23,402 bases of DNA from NCBI GenBank assembly GCA_045536045.1, contig JAZSMU010000098.1, positions 1-23,402 of the forward strand. The letters are read 5' to 3'. The stretch is from RGIG1918 sp045536045. Lineage in GTDB: Bacteria > Cyanobacteriota > Vampirovibrionia > Gastranaerophilales > Gastranaerophilaceae. Positions 1-9,252 of this stretch are shown here, one piece after another. A model generated the notes under the pieces. It did not search any database and had not been told where the DNA came from. It was given only the letters and a program-made list of their open reading frames with translations. Each line of letters begins with the position of its first letter. The first letter of the stretch is position 1. The translations under genes and the position numbers were made by a program.

Positions 1-1155
1 ATAAAAAACCATGCTCATGATAGCATTTATGGCTGTTCCATAGATTCTGTTAATAACAAAGTTAAAAAACGTTTTGAAGATGTTTCTGAAATTCTAAATT
101 ATGTTGAAAGACGCATTTTGTTTGACCAAAAAAAGCCAAAAAAAGGCGAAATTGGAGTTTATAATTTAGGGCAAAATTTGAATATAATTAAATTTAAAAG
201 CACAAAAAAAGTTAAAAATGCTCAAATTATAGGGAAATCAAAAGGTTTTCCAGAAGATATTATGTTTGATATAAACAAAGTTCCAATAACAGAAGACTTT
301 TGCACAATTTTTGAACAAATTGCAGAAATTGAACAAACAAAAGAAAACACTTACTCTATCTTAGAAGCTAAAATTCCAGTTAAACAGACAAAAATAGAAG
401 AAAATTTATTAGAAAATGATTTTATAAAAATTGAAATTAAAAATTCTGTAATTATTTTTGAAAATAAAAAAACAGGCGAAATTTATCAAAACTTTTTTGA
501 AATTATAGATACAAAAGATATGGGAGATAGTTACAATTATGCTCCAAAAAATCCTCAAAAATTACCTCTTTTAAAATCTAAAATTGTTGAAAATGGCGAA
601 ATTAGAAGCAAATTAAGGCTTTTTTATAAAAATATTTTCTTAGATTTAATTTTGTATAACAACTCTAAAAACTTAGAATTTGAAGCAAAAATCAAAAATA
701 AAGAAAAAAATCATAAATTACAAATTCAATTTAATTTAAAAAATAATGTAACCGAATCTGTCGCAGGCGACTTATATTCTAATATTATAAGAGTTCACAA
801 TCCAGAATATAGACTTATGGATAATATGCCACCAAGAGACAGAGAAGAAGTTAAATTGAATACATATCCTATGCAAAAATATGTGTGGGCACAAGATTTT
901 GGCATATTTACTAAAGGAATTTCAGAATATGAAACATATAAAAATACAATTTCTATTCCTTTAGTGCGTTCAATTGGGCTAATTTCAACACCAAAAAACC
1001 CTGCAAGATTTTGCCCGGCTGGTCCACCTTTAGAAATTCCTGAGGCACAAGAGATTAAAGAAATAAATTTGAAATTTATGATTTCTGTGTGTGATAAAGA
1101 AAAAACAGAAGAAATATTTAAAAATTATTTAGAAAATTATGTAGTTAAGGCTTAA
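1..1155 (+). CDS. Glycoside hydrolase family 38 alpha-mannosidase, C-terminal part (5' truncated by window edge)
   Basis: The reading frame is open from base 1 to the TAA at 1153-1155, so the true start lies outside the window. The first visible residues, NHAHDSIYGCSIDSV followed by a KKRF helix, match the conserved segment at the end of the GH38 catalytic region and its helical bundle. Further on come GDSYNYAPKNP, a NHKLQIQF strand, EYETYKN, IPLVRSIG and AGPPLEIPEAQ, all typical positions of the GH38 C-terminal beta domains. The family hydrolyses alpha-mannosidic linkages in glycans or mannosylglycerate; the exact substrate cannot be read from this part. The catalytic aspartate nucleophile lies upstream of the window. 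No internal start is needed: the TTG at 118 is only the first start-like codon in the open frame. It sits 12 bp before nadE, probably in one transcript. Confidence 0.88.
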   Translation: MKNHAHDSIYGCSIDSVNNKVKKRFEDVSEILNYVERRILFDQKKPKKGEIGVYNLGQNLNIIKFKSTKKVKNAQIIGKSKGFPEDIMFDINKVPITEDFCTIFEQIAEIEQTKENTYSILEAKIPVKQTKIEENLLENDFIKIEIKNSVIIFENKKTGEIYQNFFEIIDTKDMGDSYNYAPKNPQKLPLLKSKIVENGEIRSKLRLFYKNIFLDLILYNNSKNLEFEAKIKNKEKNHKLQIQFNLKNNVTESVAGDLYSNIIRVHNPEYRLMDNMPPRDREEVKLNTYPMQKYVWAQDFGIFTKGISEYETYKNTISIPLVRSIGLISTPKNPARFCPAGPPLEIPEAQEIKEINLKFMISVCDKEKTEEIFKNYLENYVVKA

Positions 1156-1167
1156 AAAAGATAAAAA

Positions 1168-2124
1168 ATGAAGAAATTTGATATAAATTATGAAAATGAA
1201 ATAGAAAATATTTATCAAAAAATTATAAATGAAACTAAAAATTATTTTAATAAATATGGTTTTAAAAAGGCTGTTTTAGGGCTTTCTGGAGGTTTAGATA
1301 GCACCATTTCTGCAGTTATTTTAGCTGACATTTTAGGCGCAAAAAATGTTTATTCAATTTTTATGCCATCAACCTTAACAACAACAGAAAGCAAGGTTGA
1401 TGCTGAGGCTTTAGTTGAAAATTTAGGAATTAATTATCAAGTAATCCCGATTAAAAATCTTGTTGAAAATTATAAAAAAGAAATTTCACCATTGTTTGAA
1501 ACCTTTGAAAATACAGGGCTTCAAAGATTTGAAATTCCATATACAATGGATAATATTCAAGCAAGAATTAGAGCAAATTTAATTTGGGCAGTTTCTAATG
1601 AATTTAAAAACACAATTCCAATTGCAACATCTGATAAATCAGAATGTTATATGGGCTACGCCACAATAAATGGAGATATGTCTGGTGGTTTTTGCCCACT
1701 TGCAGATGTTTTAAAAACTCAACTTTTTGCTTTGGGGAATTGGATAAATAAAAAAAGAGGAAATGTAATTCCTGAAAACATTTTAAAAAAGCCACCTATG
1801 GCAGAGCTTGCAATAAACCCTAAAACAGGCGAAATTTTAAAAGCAGAAGAAGCTCTTATGCCATATCCTTTTATGGACGAGGTTATTTTTAGATTAGAAG
1901 AATTAGGTCAAACTTTAGGTGAAATGATGAATGAGGAATTTTATTTTGAAAAAGAAAATAAAATTCCGACAGATATCAAAAAACAATATTTAGAAAAATT
2001 TGCATATCGTGCGAAAAGTGCTGTTTTCAAATGGGGCTTGCTTCCTGAGGTTGCAAAAATTAATGAAAAATCTCTTAATAAACCTGAAAAATTTAATGAG
2101 CTAAAATCTTTATTGGTGTTTTAA
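1168..2124 (+). CDS. nadE: NAD+ synthetase, stand-alone synthetase domain
   Basis: A 318-residue NAD+ synthetase that amidates nicotinic acid adenine dinucleotide with ATP, the last step of NAD biosynthesis. The N-type ATP-pyrophosphatase P-loop SGGLDS is at residues 40-45, followed by a helix reading IQARIRANLIW. The segment TSDKSECYMGYATINGDMSG carries the deamido-NAD/ATP binding residues, and KPPMAEL follows later, as in the C-terminal domain of glutamine-dependent NadE. No nitrilase-like glutaminase domain is fused and none is seen in the upstream gene. The enzyme therefore either uses ammonia or works with a separate amidase; which one is not visible. The SD is weak (A-rich before the ATG at 1168), so translation may be coupled to the upstream gene 12 bp away. 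Its stop codon shares one base with the next start (TAATG at 2122-2126). Confidence 0.93.
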   Translation: MKKFDINYENEIENIYQKIINETKNYFNKYGFKKAVLGLSGGLDSTISAVILADILGAKNVYSIFMPSTLTTTESKVDAEALVENLGINYQVIPIKNLVENYKKEISPLFETFENTGLQRFEIPYTMDNIQARIRANLIWAVSNEFKNTIPIATSDKSECYMGYATINGDMSGGFCPLADVLKTQLFALGNWINKKRGNVIPENILKKPPMAELAINPKTGEILKAEEALMPYPFMDEVIFRLEELGQTLGEMMNEEFYFEKENKIPTDIKKQYLEKFAYRAKSAVFKWGLLPEVAKINEKSLNKPEKFNELKSLLVF

Positions 2125-4349
2125 TGAATACTTTATCTGAAATATATTTAATTCAAATAGTTAAAAAAATTGCCCTAGAAATCCTAGAGCCAGATTCTGA
2201 TTTGTTTTTATTAACTAAATCAGAAAAATTTCAAAAACAAATTGTAGTGTTGTTCAAAAAGCTTTCAACACTTAGCGTTGCACCAAACATTTTTCAAGAG
2301 ATTGTTGAAAAATCTGAAATTAGCACATCTGATAAAAATAGACTATTTTTAATTTCTGAAATTTATAAAAAATTTATGAATTTTATTGCAGAGGGCGATT
2401 ATTCTCTTCCAAAGCATATTTTCTACAATTATGAAATTCCAAACTTAAAAGAATTTATCATAAATTTAAAAACAAAAACTGATTCAATAAAGTATTTTGA
2501 ATTTGATGATAAGCAAAATGAAACAATTAAAATTGCAGAAAAAATCAAAAAGCAAATAGATGGAAACACTTCAAACATAGGAGTTTTCACTTTTTCATCA
2601 AACACACAAAAAGAATTTTTAGATATTTTTAATGTTTTAAATGTTCAAACAAATTTAGTTTTAGAAGATGAAAATAAATTGCATTTTAGAATAAAGGCAG
2701 AGCAAATTTTTAATTTGTTTGAATCTTTAGAAAAATCAACAGAGTATGTTGAAGAAGAGAAAAAACTTTTAATTGAAAATTTAGCTTATGAAAAAGAATT
2801 TATTGATGAATTAATAAATTTATTCAAAGAAAACCAAGAAGATAAAATCATTGAAAAATTAGCCCAAAAAGAAAAAATTGACGACACAAAAATTTTTGAA
2901 AAACTTTTCTCTTACATTAATTTTTCAAAAAATATATTAAATTTAAAACCCGAAAAAGCAATTATAATGGGATTTTTAGACAAAATTTGTTATAAAGAAA
3001 AAGAAAATTCAAACACTCAAGTAGAATTATTATCACAAGTTTCTGAAAAACAATTTGATTATTTGTATATTCCAAATTTAATTGAGGGTGCTTTTGTTAA
3101 AAATTCTTCAATTAGTTTTATAGACGACCTTTCAAATGAAATAATTTCTCAAAAAATTAAAGAAAAATATCCTGATTTTGATTTTGTTTTAGATAACGAA
3201 GATGAAAAAATTGACTTTTTAAGGCTGGAAAATCTTTTTAACCAAGCAAAAAACATTGTTTTATCTACAAATAATTGGCAAAATGCTACAAAAACAAATC
3301 CAAGCGTTATTTTTGAATTATTTAAAAATTTTGACAATGAAAATTATGAAAATATTAAAAATTCAAATAAACATGAAGAATTTGCTAAAGAAAAAAGCTT
3401 GATTGTTAAAAATAATCAAAAAGTTTTTGAAGAAAATGAAAAATTATATTTAAGTGCTAGTGCTATTGGTAATTTTCAAAAATGTCCTAAAAAATTCTTC
3501 TATAAAAATATTTTAAATCTTAAAGAAAAAAGCAATTTTCAAGCATCTTATGGAACTTGCGTTCATGCCTTGCTTGAAGTTTTGGCAACAAAATTCAAAG
3601 AAAATTACACAAAAGAAAAATTAGAAGAGCTTGTTGAAATTTTGTTTAATACAAAAAACGACAAAGAAAAAACAAAAGAAGTTGGCTTTTCTGATTTAAT
3701 TGTTGATTTGATTTTAAATACAGAAGAATTATCAATAATTCAAATGAAAGAAAAAGCACTAGGTGCAATTGATGAGCTTAATGAAGTTGGCTTTTTTAAA
3801 GAAATTCCTGACGAATTTTATACAGAAAAAAGTTTTGAATTTGAGCTTCCTGAAATTCCAAATGTTGTTTTTAAAGGAAGAATTGACCTAATCGCAAAAT
3901 ATGGCGACAGATATTGTGTTGTTGATTTTAAAACAGGGAAAAACCCAGAAAAACCACAAATTTATTGGACAAACCCTCTTGCTTTAGAATTTAAAAGAGA
4001 AAAAAGAGGAGAAGGTATAGTTTCTGACGATAAATTAAAAAAAGCATTTAATTATCAGCTTCCAATTTATCATTTTGCCATTCAAAATGCAGAAAACCTT
4101 GCTCAATTTAAAGATAATGTGGTTGAATATTATCTTCAATTTGTGAGGGCAAAAGAAGACGGCTCTTGTCATAAAGATGGAGTTAGTGCAAGTTTATATT
4201 TTGCTTCTCAAGATAAAATCATTGAAAACATAAACAACACAATTGTTTCTGAAATTAGAAAAACAGAAAATTTTGAACTAGACACAAGTTTCTTTTGCGA
4301 AGATTGTGAGTATAATTTCTTGTGCGACAAAGATGAGGAGGCAGAATGA
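2124..4349 (+). CDS. AddB/RecB-like PD-(D/E)XK nuclease with Fe-S cysteine cluster
   Basis: A 741-residue protein whose C-terminal third is a RecB-type PD-(D/E)XK nuclease. The core reads FKGRIDLIAKYG and then VVDFKTGK (about residues 583-605), followed by a FNYQLPIYHFA helix, the QxxxY motif of this class. One cysteine lies before the nuclease in FQKCPKKFFYKN (about residue 454) and three at the extreme C-terminus in FFCEDCEYNFLC. That is the 1+3 layout that binds a 4Fe-4S cluster in AddB. The N-terminal 440 residues look like a degenerate helicase domain: no Walker A is visible, and there is an AddB-like FDYLYIPNLIEG stretch. It is shorter than classic AddB (over 1,100 residues). It overlaps the helicase gene by ATGA, so the pair likely forms an AddAB-type double-strand-break resection complex. 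Inference: the nuclease in this subunit is the only one. Confidence 0.85.
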   Translation: MNTLSEIYLIQIVKKIALEILEPDSDLFLLTKSEKFQKQIVVLFKKLSTLSVAPNIFQEIVEKSEISTSDKNRLFLISEIYKKFMNFIAEGDYSLPKHIFYNYEIPNLKEFIINLKTKTDSIKYFEFDDKQNETIKIAEKIKKQIDGNTSNIGVFTFSSNTQKEFLDIFNVLNVQTNLVLEDENKLHFRIKAEQIFNLFESLEKSTEYVEEEKKLLIENLAYEKEFIDELINLFKENQEDKIIEKLAQKEKIDDTKIFEKLFSYINFSKNILNLKPEKAIIMGFLDKICYKEKENSNTQVELLSQVSEKQFDYLYIPNLIEGAFVKNSSISFIDDLSNEIISQKIKEKYPDFDFVLDNEDEKIDFLRLENLFNQAKNIVLSTNNWQNATKTNPSVIFELFKNFDNENYENIKNSNKHEEFAKEKSLIVKNNQKVFEENEKLYLSASAIGNFQKCPKKFFYKNILNLKEKSNFQASYGTCVHALLEVLATKFKENYTKEKLEELVEILFNTKNDKEKTKEVGFSDLIVDLILNTEELSIIQMKEKALGAIDELNEVGFFKEIPDEFYTEKSFEFELPEIPNVVFKGRIDLIAKYGDRYCVVDFKTGKNPEKPQIYWTNPLALEFKREKRGEGIVSDDKLKKAFNYQLPIYHFAIQNAENLAQFKDNVVEYYLQFVRAKEDGSCHKDGVSASLYFASQDKIIENINNTIVSEIRKTENFELDTSFFCEDCEYNFLCDKDEEAE

Positions 4350-6784
4350 TTAAAGAGAAGTTTTTTGCTGAATTAAACAAACCTCAACTTGAAGCAACAT
4401 TAAATGACATAAACTCTTGCACTAAAATTGTTGCAGGTGCTGGCTGTGGCAAAACAAAAGTTATTGCAAATAGGTATCTTAAGCTTGTTTTGGATATGCA
4501 AGAAAATAAAATTGAAAATCCATTAAATAAAATCCTTGTGATAACTTTTACAGACAAAGCTGCTGGAGAGATGAAAGAAAGAATAGAAAAAATTTTGGAA
4601 AAAGCCGAAATTGATGTTTTTGGGAAAAAAATTTGGGTTTCAACTTTCCATAAATGGACTCTTGAAATTCTTAAAAAACATTCAATTGAAGTTGGCCTAA
4701 ATCCTAATTTTGAGCTTGTTGATGAAGTTAAAGAAAAAGAAATATATGGAGAAATTGAAGAAAAATTTAAAAATTTAAAAACATCAGAAATTGAAAATTT
4801 TGAAAAAATTTGTTCTGATTTGAAAATTTCTCCAGACATTTTAAAAAGCGAAAAATTTAAAAATCTTTTGAAAATAATGAACATTCAAGAGATTTTTGAT
4901 GAAATTTATAGAATAATTAAACAAATAAAATCAAAAGGGCTAACACCTGTTGAATTTTTACAGACAACGGTTTCGGCAACTCAAAATTTTTCAAATCATT
5001 TAGAGCAATTAAATCGTTATCAATATACAAAAGAAGATTATGTTGAGCATTGGGCAAGAGTTTTAGAAAATTATTCTGATGAAAATTGCGATATAGAAGC
5101 TGCTTTTAAAGAAGTTGCAGGCGGAAAGGTTGTAATAGACAAAAATAACCAAAGAAAGCCTGAAAATTGGCTAATTAAAGAAGATTATATGCAAACAGTG
5201 TTTGAAATTGAAAAAATTGAAATTGTTTTCACAAAAATCGTAGCTTTAATTTACGCAATTTTTCAAGCAGAGCTTTCTTCGCGTTCTTTGGCAGATTTTG
5301 ATGATTTAATCAACAAAACTTTAGAAATTTTTAAAACAAAACCAAATATTTTAAAAAAATATAAAAACCAATTTAAACACATTATTATTGATGAATTTCA
5401 AGACACAAATGGTGCTCAGCTTGAATTAATTAAATTAATTTTAGATGATAATGATGCAAATATTACATTTGTTGGAGATAGAAAACAATCAATTTATGGC
5501 TTCCGTTATGCCCAAATGGAAAATTTGGAAGTTTTGCATGATGTTGTTCAAAAAAAATATAATAAAAAGTATCCAGAAATTTCTTTGAATATAAACTATC
5601 GTTCAACTCCAAAAATTTTAGAAAAAGTTAATATTTTAGTTGATAAATATTTGAAATTAAATGAAAAATTAAATTCAGGTGGAAAGTTTGAAGATGAATT
5701 TTCAGCTTGTAAAAAAGTAATTGAAAAACCTACTTGCTCAGATGATATTAGGCTTCGCGAGGCTGAATATATAGTGTCTGAAATTTTAGATTTGAAAGAA
5801 AAATATAATTACAAATTTTCAGATTTTGCAATTCTTGGTGCAACTCATCATGAAGCAGATTTTATTGAAGAAATTTTGGCTAAAAATAACATTGCTGCAA
5901 ATAAAAAAGTTAATAAAGGATTTTTCAAAAGCAAAAATGTTAAAAACCTTAAAGCTTTGATGATGCTTGCAAATGATAAAAATAATGAAATTGCTTTGAT
6001 TAAAGTTTTATACTTATATTTATCAGAAGCCGAAATTTATTCTCTTAAAAAGCATTTAGATGGTGCAATTGAGGAAAAATACGATATTTATAAATTGAAT
6101 TTTGCTCAAAAGTTTTTCTTAGCTGAAACAAAAGAAGTAATAGAAAAATTTAATCCTGAAATTTTTAAACTAAGAGAATTATTTGAAAAAATAAACAGAT
6201 TTAAGCCAGCAATTGATATTTTTATTGAATTAAATTCTGCAATTAGTTTAATAAATTATCAATCTGATTGGGAAAATTTTAAAGCACAGCTTGAAGTTAA
6301 GACATTTGAGAAAATTATTTTAAATTGGCAAAAAGAAAAAAATTATGCCCCTGTTTATGAATTTTTGAAATATTTTGAAGAAATTTCTTTAATGAAAGAT
6401 TTTGAGCTTCCAAAAGTTATAATCAGCGAAGAAAATGCAGTTAATCTTATGACGGTGCATGCTTCTAAGGGGCTGGAGTTTAAAAATGTTTTTGTAACAA
6501 ATAGGGTAGGAAAACCTAGAAAAGTTGGAAATGACAAGTTTGTTTTTGACCTTGCTTGGGGAGAAAAATCGCCTTTTGGAATTGTTTTAAAGAAATATTT
6601 AGATAAAGACACCCCAAAATCCTTGATATATTCTGAATATTGGGCAAAGCCTAGAGAACAAGCAGAATACTTACGCTTGTTTTATGTTGCAATTACAAGG
6701 GCAAGCGAAAATTTGAGAGTTGTTTCTTTTGAAACCTATGCAAAAACACAAAAACCAATTCCTTATCATGATATTTTTGATTAA
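4346..6784 (+). CDS. AddA/UvrD-family superfamily 1 helicase
   Basis: An 812-residue SF1A DNA helicase with all motifs visible: Walker A GAGCGKT (residues 31-37), motif Ia VITFTDKAAGEMKERI, Walker B IIIDEFQDTN (about 346-355), motif III FVGDRKQSIYGFR, motif IV NINYRS (about 414), motif V MTVHASKGLEF (about 701-711) and motif VI LFYVAITRAS (about 777). The protein ends shortly after motif VI and lacks the C-terminal nuclease of Firmicute AddA (about 1,200 residues). It should therefore depend on the nuclease encoded just upstream. Its ATG overlaps that gene's TGA (ATGA, 4346-4349) and follows a GAGGAGGCAGA ribosome site inside the upstream gene, so the two are translationally coupled and probably made in fixed ratio. 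The role by family is DNA unwinding in recombination repair. Its TAA overlaps the stop of the convergent small gene. Confidence 0.88.
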   Translation: MIKEKFFAELNKPQLEATLNDINSCTKIVAGAGCGKTKVIANRYLKLVLDMQENKIENPLNKILVITFTDKAAGEMKERIEKILEKAEIDVFGKKIWVSTFHKWTLEILKKHSIEVGLNPNFELVDEVKEKEIYGEIEEKFKNLKTSEIENFEKICSDLKISPDILKSEKFKNLLKIMNIQEIFDEIYRIIKQIKSKGLTPVEFLQTTVSATQNFSNHLEQLNRYQYTKEDYVEHWARVLENYSDENCDIEAAFKEVAGGKVVIDKNNQRKPENWLIKEDYMQTVFEIEKIEIVFTKIVALIYAIFQAELSSRSLADFDDLINKTLEIFKTKPNILKKYKNQFKHIIIDEFQDTNGAQLELIKLILDDNDANITFVGDRKQSIYGFRYAQMENLEVLHDVVQKKYNKKYPEISLNINYRSTPKILEKVNILVDKYLKLNEKLNSGGKFEDEFSACKKVIEKPTCSDDIRLREAEYIVSEILDLKEKYNYKFSDFAILGATHHEADFIEEILAKNNIAANKKVNKGFFKSKNVKNLKALMMLANDKNNEIALIKVLYLYLSEAEIYSLKKHLDGAIEEKYDIYKLNFAQKFFLAETKEVIEKFNPEIFKLRELFEKINRFKPAIDIFIELNSAISLINYQSDWENFKAQLEVKTFEKIILNWQKEKNYAPVYEFLKYFEEISLMKDFELPKVIISEENAVNLMTVHASKGLEFKNVFVTNRVGKPRKVGNDKFVFDLAWGEKSPFGIVLKKYLDKDTPKSLIYSEYWAKPREQAEYLRLFYVAITRASENLRVVSFETYAKTQKPIPYHDIFD

Positions 6785-7014
6785 AGAAGATGGTTTATAA
6801 GTGGGTCAAAAGATTTAACATTTTCATAATCAACCCCAGCTTCTGTAAGCTCTTCAGCTTCAAGCCCAAAAAGAGTTATAAGGTCTCTTGCCTTTTGTCT
6901 TGTTTCAAATTTGTTTATATTCAATAAATCAAAAACTTCACTTAATGCACTTTCCCTTGTCATAAAAAGTGATGAATTTGTTTTGTGTAAATTTCTTCTT
7001 TTAGATTTTCCCAT
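6781..7014 (-). CDS. Small hypothetical protein, unknown function
   Basis: A 77-residue protein that I do not recognise. It has a basic N-terminus (GKSKRRNLHK) and then a mostly helical, acidic remainder with LITLFGLEAEELTEAGVDYE, which looks like a small helical DNA- or RNA-binding or adaptor fold. No signal peptide, cysteines or membrane segment are present. The SD is weak (TGTGGA just before the ATG). A second ATG at codon 18 is possible but has no better site. It converges on the helicase gene: the two stop codons overlap by 3 bp (6782-6783 shared within TTAA), leaving no space for a terminator. Amino-acid composition looks coding, and the frame opposite it (from 6911) looks like a shadow. 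Gene call likely, function unknown. Confidence 0.6.
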   Translation of the reverse strand: MGKSKRRNLHKTNSSLFMTRESALSEVFDLLNINKFETRQKARDLITLFGLEAEELTEAGVDYENVKSFDPLINHLL

Positions 7015-7113
7015 TCCACATGAAAGTATCTTAAAAAAAATAAATAAAGTCTATAAAATAAAAACTTTTTTAATATTTTTTTACAAACGGGCAATTTTTT
7101 ATTTTCAGCAGGT

Positions 7114-7119
7114 TATAAT
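7114..7119 (+). promoter_or_regulatory. Probable -10 element of the metallophosphoesterase gene
   Basis: A perfect TATAAT lies 27 nt before the ATG at 7147. No convincing -35 is visible 16-18 bp upstream. A DnaA-box-like TTATCCACA at 7122-7130 would cover the transcription start. Confidence 0.45.
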
Positions 7120-7146
7120 AATTATCCACAGATATTGGGTGTTGTT

Positions 7147-9252
7147 ATGAAGGTAAATACTAGAAATTATTTAAATCCGTTTTTTAAAGGTGCAAGAATT
7201 AACATTGTCGCAAATTCAGATAATCACGGCAATATCACATCTTTAGCACAGTTTTACAATACTATTAAAGAAAATGAAGAAGATATTTTCAAAGAATCTA
7301 ACAAAGAAAGCACTTTGAATCTTTACATAAATGCTGGCGACTTTTTCATAAACGGTGCAAAGGGTGGTTTTAGAACTAACCCAAACCTTACAAATATGGA
7401 TGTTCAAAAAGACTTTTTCCAGCTTTTAATTGAAAAAGTTAGAAAAGTTGCAAACAAAAAACAATGGTTAAAAGAATGCGAAGATGGAAATTTAAAACCT
7501 TCTGAACATAAAACAGTAGATAAACCTGTTAATTTCCATGCCCTCTACACACCTGGAAACCACTGCTATGATGGTGGAGATACAATGCTTTATGATGCCT
7601 TAAAAGGCGTTAATGGTGTTAGTGTTGTTATGTCTAACATTGATGAAGAAAACTCTCCAGCAATTGAAGCTTATGATTTTGATAAAAAAGGTTCAAATTT
7701 TGTAACTTCAAAAGAATTTGAAATTGCTGATGACACATATGAACACAAAAAACACCATTTAATGGTTTTAGGTGCAACAATTCCTGCAATGGATTTTTAT
7801 AACCCAGGATTATTAAAACAAACAAGATTTGTTGATGCAAACAGTGGAAAAGACTCTTCTATGGAGAAAAAACACATTGCAAAAACAATTGAAGCTTTGA
7901 AAGAAAAAACACTTGATTTCAAAAAGCGTTACCCAGATGGAATTATTATCTTAGCTTCTCACATGGGAACAAGACTTTCAAAAATGGTTAGAGATGAAAT
8001 TCCTCAAATTAATGAAATTTTAGACGGACACAAACATGATGTTGCAACTTTCCAAAAAGGAGATAGCTTCGTTTCTTCTCTAGGTCAAGACAACAAAATT
8101 ATTAAATCAATTTCTCTATACATAGACGATTTTGGTGATATTGAAAGAGAATCTTTCGTATTTACAACAGACCAACACAAACTTGGCGAAACTGAATACA
8201 ATGCTTTCAAAAGAATGTTGACAGGCAATGAAACAGGCACAATTAGCCAAAAACAAAGAGAATGTTATCAAGCAGAATCTCAACCAATTGTTCAAATATC
8301 TGATACGGATAACATAAGAAATATGAATAATGTTTTATACACACCTGATATCAGATATGCAAATTCATTGCTTGCAAACTTCTTAACAACAGCTTTAAAA
8401 GAATCAATATCTAAAGTTCCAGGCTGTGAAGATATTGATGTTGTTGGTGTTCAATCTTCAATTATAAGAGGTGGGCTTCAAGATGGTGCCAGCAACTTAG
8501 ATTTAATGAAAGTTTTTGATGGTGTTAGCGAAAAACTATCAAATGTTAAAGTTGGAAATGTTACAGGTAATGAATTATTCTTTATAGTTTTAGAAAACAT
8601 TAAAGACAATATTGCAGAAAAAACAAGAAACACAATTATTCAATGGTCTGATATTCAAGTAAACAGAACAGAAATAGAAAAAGAATTAAATAGAATTAAA
8701 GATGAATATTATCAAGAAGCTAAAGCAGAATACACTAAAAAAGCTCTTTATAGTAAAGCTGCAGAAGCTGAAATACAAAAAAATGCTAAAAAGGCATTCA
8801 ATAGAGATTTTGCTATTGCAATAAGTGGTAATTATCAAGGTTTAAACCCAGAAAAACAACAAGAATTAAAAGAAATGAGAGATGATTTCATTCAAACATT
8901 TGCTCCATATATCAAAATTAAAGATGGTGATACATTTGTTGAATTAGATTTATCAGGAAGCTCAACTTATAAAATGGCAATTGCAAATAAATATCTCACA
9001 AAAGAAGATATTGTAATGCCAAAATTAATTAGAAATAAATTTCAAGATAAAATGGTTGAGCAAAACACTCCAGTAACCTATCACAGGTTATTTATGGAGT
9101 ATTTGAATGATGAATCTAGAGCAATAGACCCTGAAGTAGATGAAGAAGATGTAGAAGATAAGGGTATAATCATGACTTATGTTAATCCGAATGGAAAAAC
9201 AAATAGATTCTACATTGATGAAATTGCAGGCAAAGAAAAAAGAATAATTTAA
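7147..9252 (+). CDS. 5'-nucleotidase/UshA-type metallophosphoesterase, no signal peptide
   Basis: A 701-residue two-domain protein. The N-terminal calcineurin-like phosphoesterase domain has its metal ligands in order: SDNHG (D25, H27), NAGDFF (D65), GNHCYD (N138, H139), ASHMG (H272) and GHKH (294-297). A second domain beginning near residue 420 resembles the 5'-nucleotidase C-terminal domain (VVGVQSSIIRGGLQDG, then VGNVTGNELF). About 150 further residues are lysine/glutamate-rich and helical, with an acidic stretch EVDEEDVEDKG near the end. UshA-type enzymes hydrolyse nucleotides or sugar nucleotides, normally outside the membrane. This one starts MKVNTRNYLNPFFKG with no hydrophobic signal, so it is probably cytoplasmic or exported another way. 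I chose ATG 7147 over the in-frame TTG at 7135, which has no SD; GGGTG precedes the ATG. The stop abuts the stop of kdsC. The substrate is unknown. Confidence 0.78.
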   Translation: MKVNTRNYLNPFFKGARINIVANSDNHGNITSLAQFYNTIKENEEDIFKESNKESTLNLYINAGDFFINGAKGGFRTNPNLTNMDVQKDFFQLLIEKVRKVANKKQWLKECEDGNLKPSEHKTVDKPVNFHALYTPGNHCYDGGDTMLYDALKGVNGVSVVMSNIDEENSPAIEAYDFDKKGSNFVTSKEFEIADDTYEHKKHHLMVLGATIPAMDFYNPGLLKQTRFVDANSGKDSSMEKKHIAKTIEALKEKTLDFKKRYPDGIIILASHMGTRLSKMVRDEIPQINEILDGHKHDVATFQKGDSFVSSLGQDNKIIKSISLYIDDFGDIERESFVFTTDQHKLGETEYNAFKRMLTGNETGTISQKQRECYQAESQPIVQISDTDNIRNMNNVLYTPDIRYANSLLANFLTTALKESISKVPGCEDIDVVGVQSSIIRGGLQDGASNLDLMKVFDGVSEKLSNVKVGNVTGNELFFIVLENIKDNIAEKTRNTIIQWSDIQVNRTEIEKELNRIKDEYYQEAKAEYTKKALYSKAAEAEIQKNAKKAFNRDFAIAISGNYQGLNPEKQQELKEMRDDFIQTFAPYIKIKDGDTFVELDLSGSSTYKMAIANKYLTKEDIVMPKLIRNKFQDKMVEQNTPVTYHRLFMEYLNDESRAIDPEVDEEDVEDKGIIMTYVNPNGKTNRFYIDEIAGKEKRII

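Noticed and set aside
4384..4884. 166-residue open frame on the minus strand
   Set aside because: It is fully inside the helicase gene, is rich in Phe/Ser as expected from the reverse of AT-rich coding DNA, and has no ribosome site.
7135..7137. TTG as start of the metallophosphoesterase
   Set aside because: It has no SD and adds only four residues; the ATG at 7147 fits better.
6911..7150. 79-residue open frame on the plus strand
   Set aside because: It overlaps the small minus-strand gene and runs through an A/T-rich promoter region; the product (Phe/Ile/Lys runs) looks non-coding.
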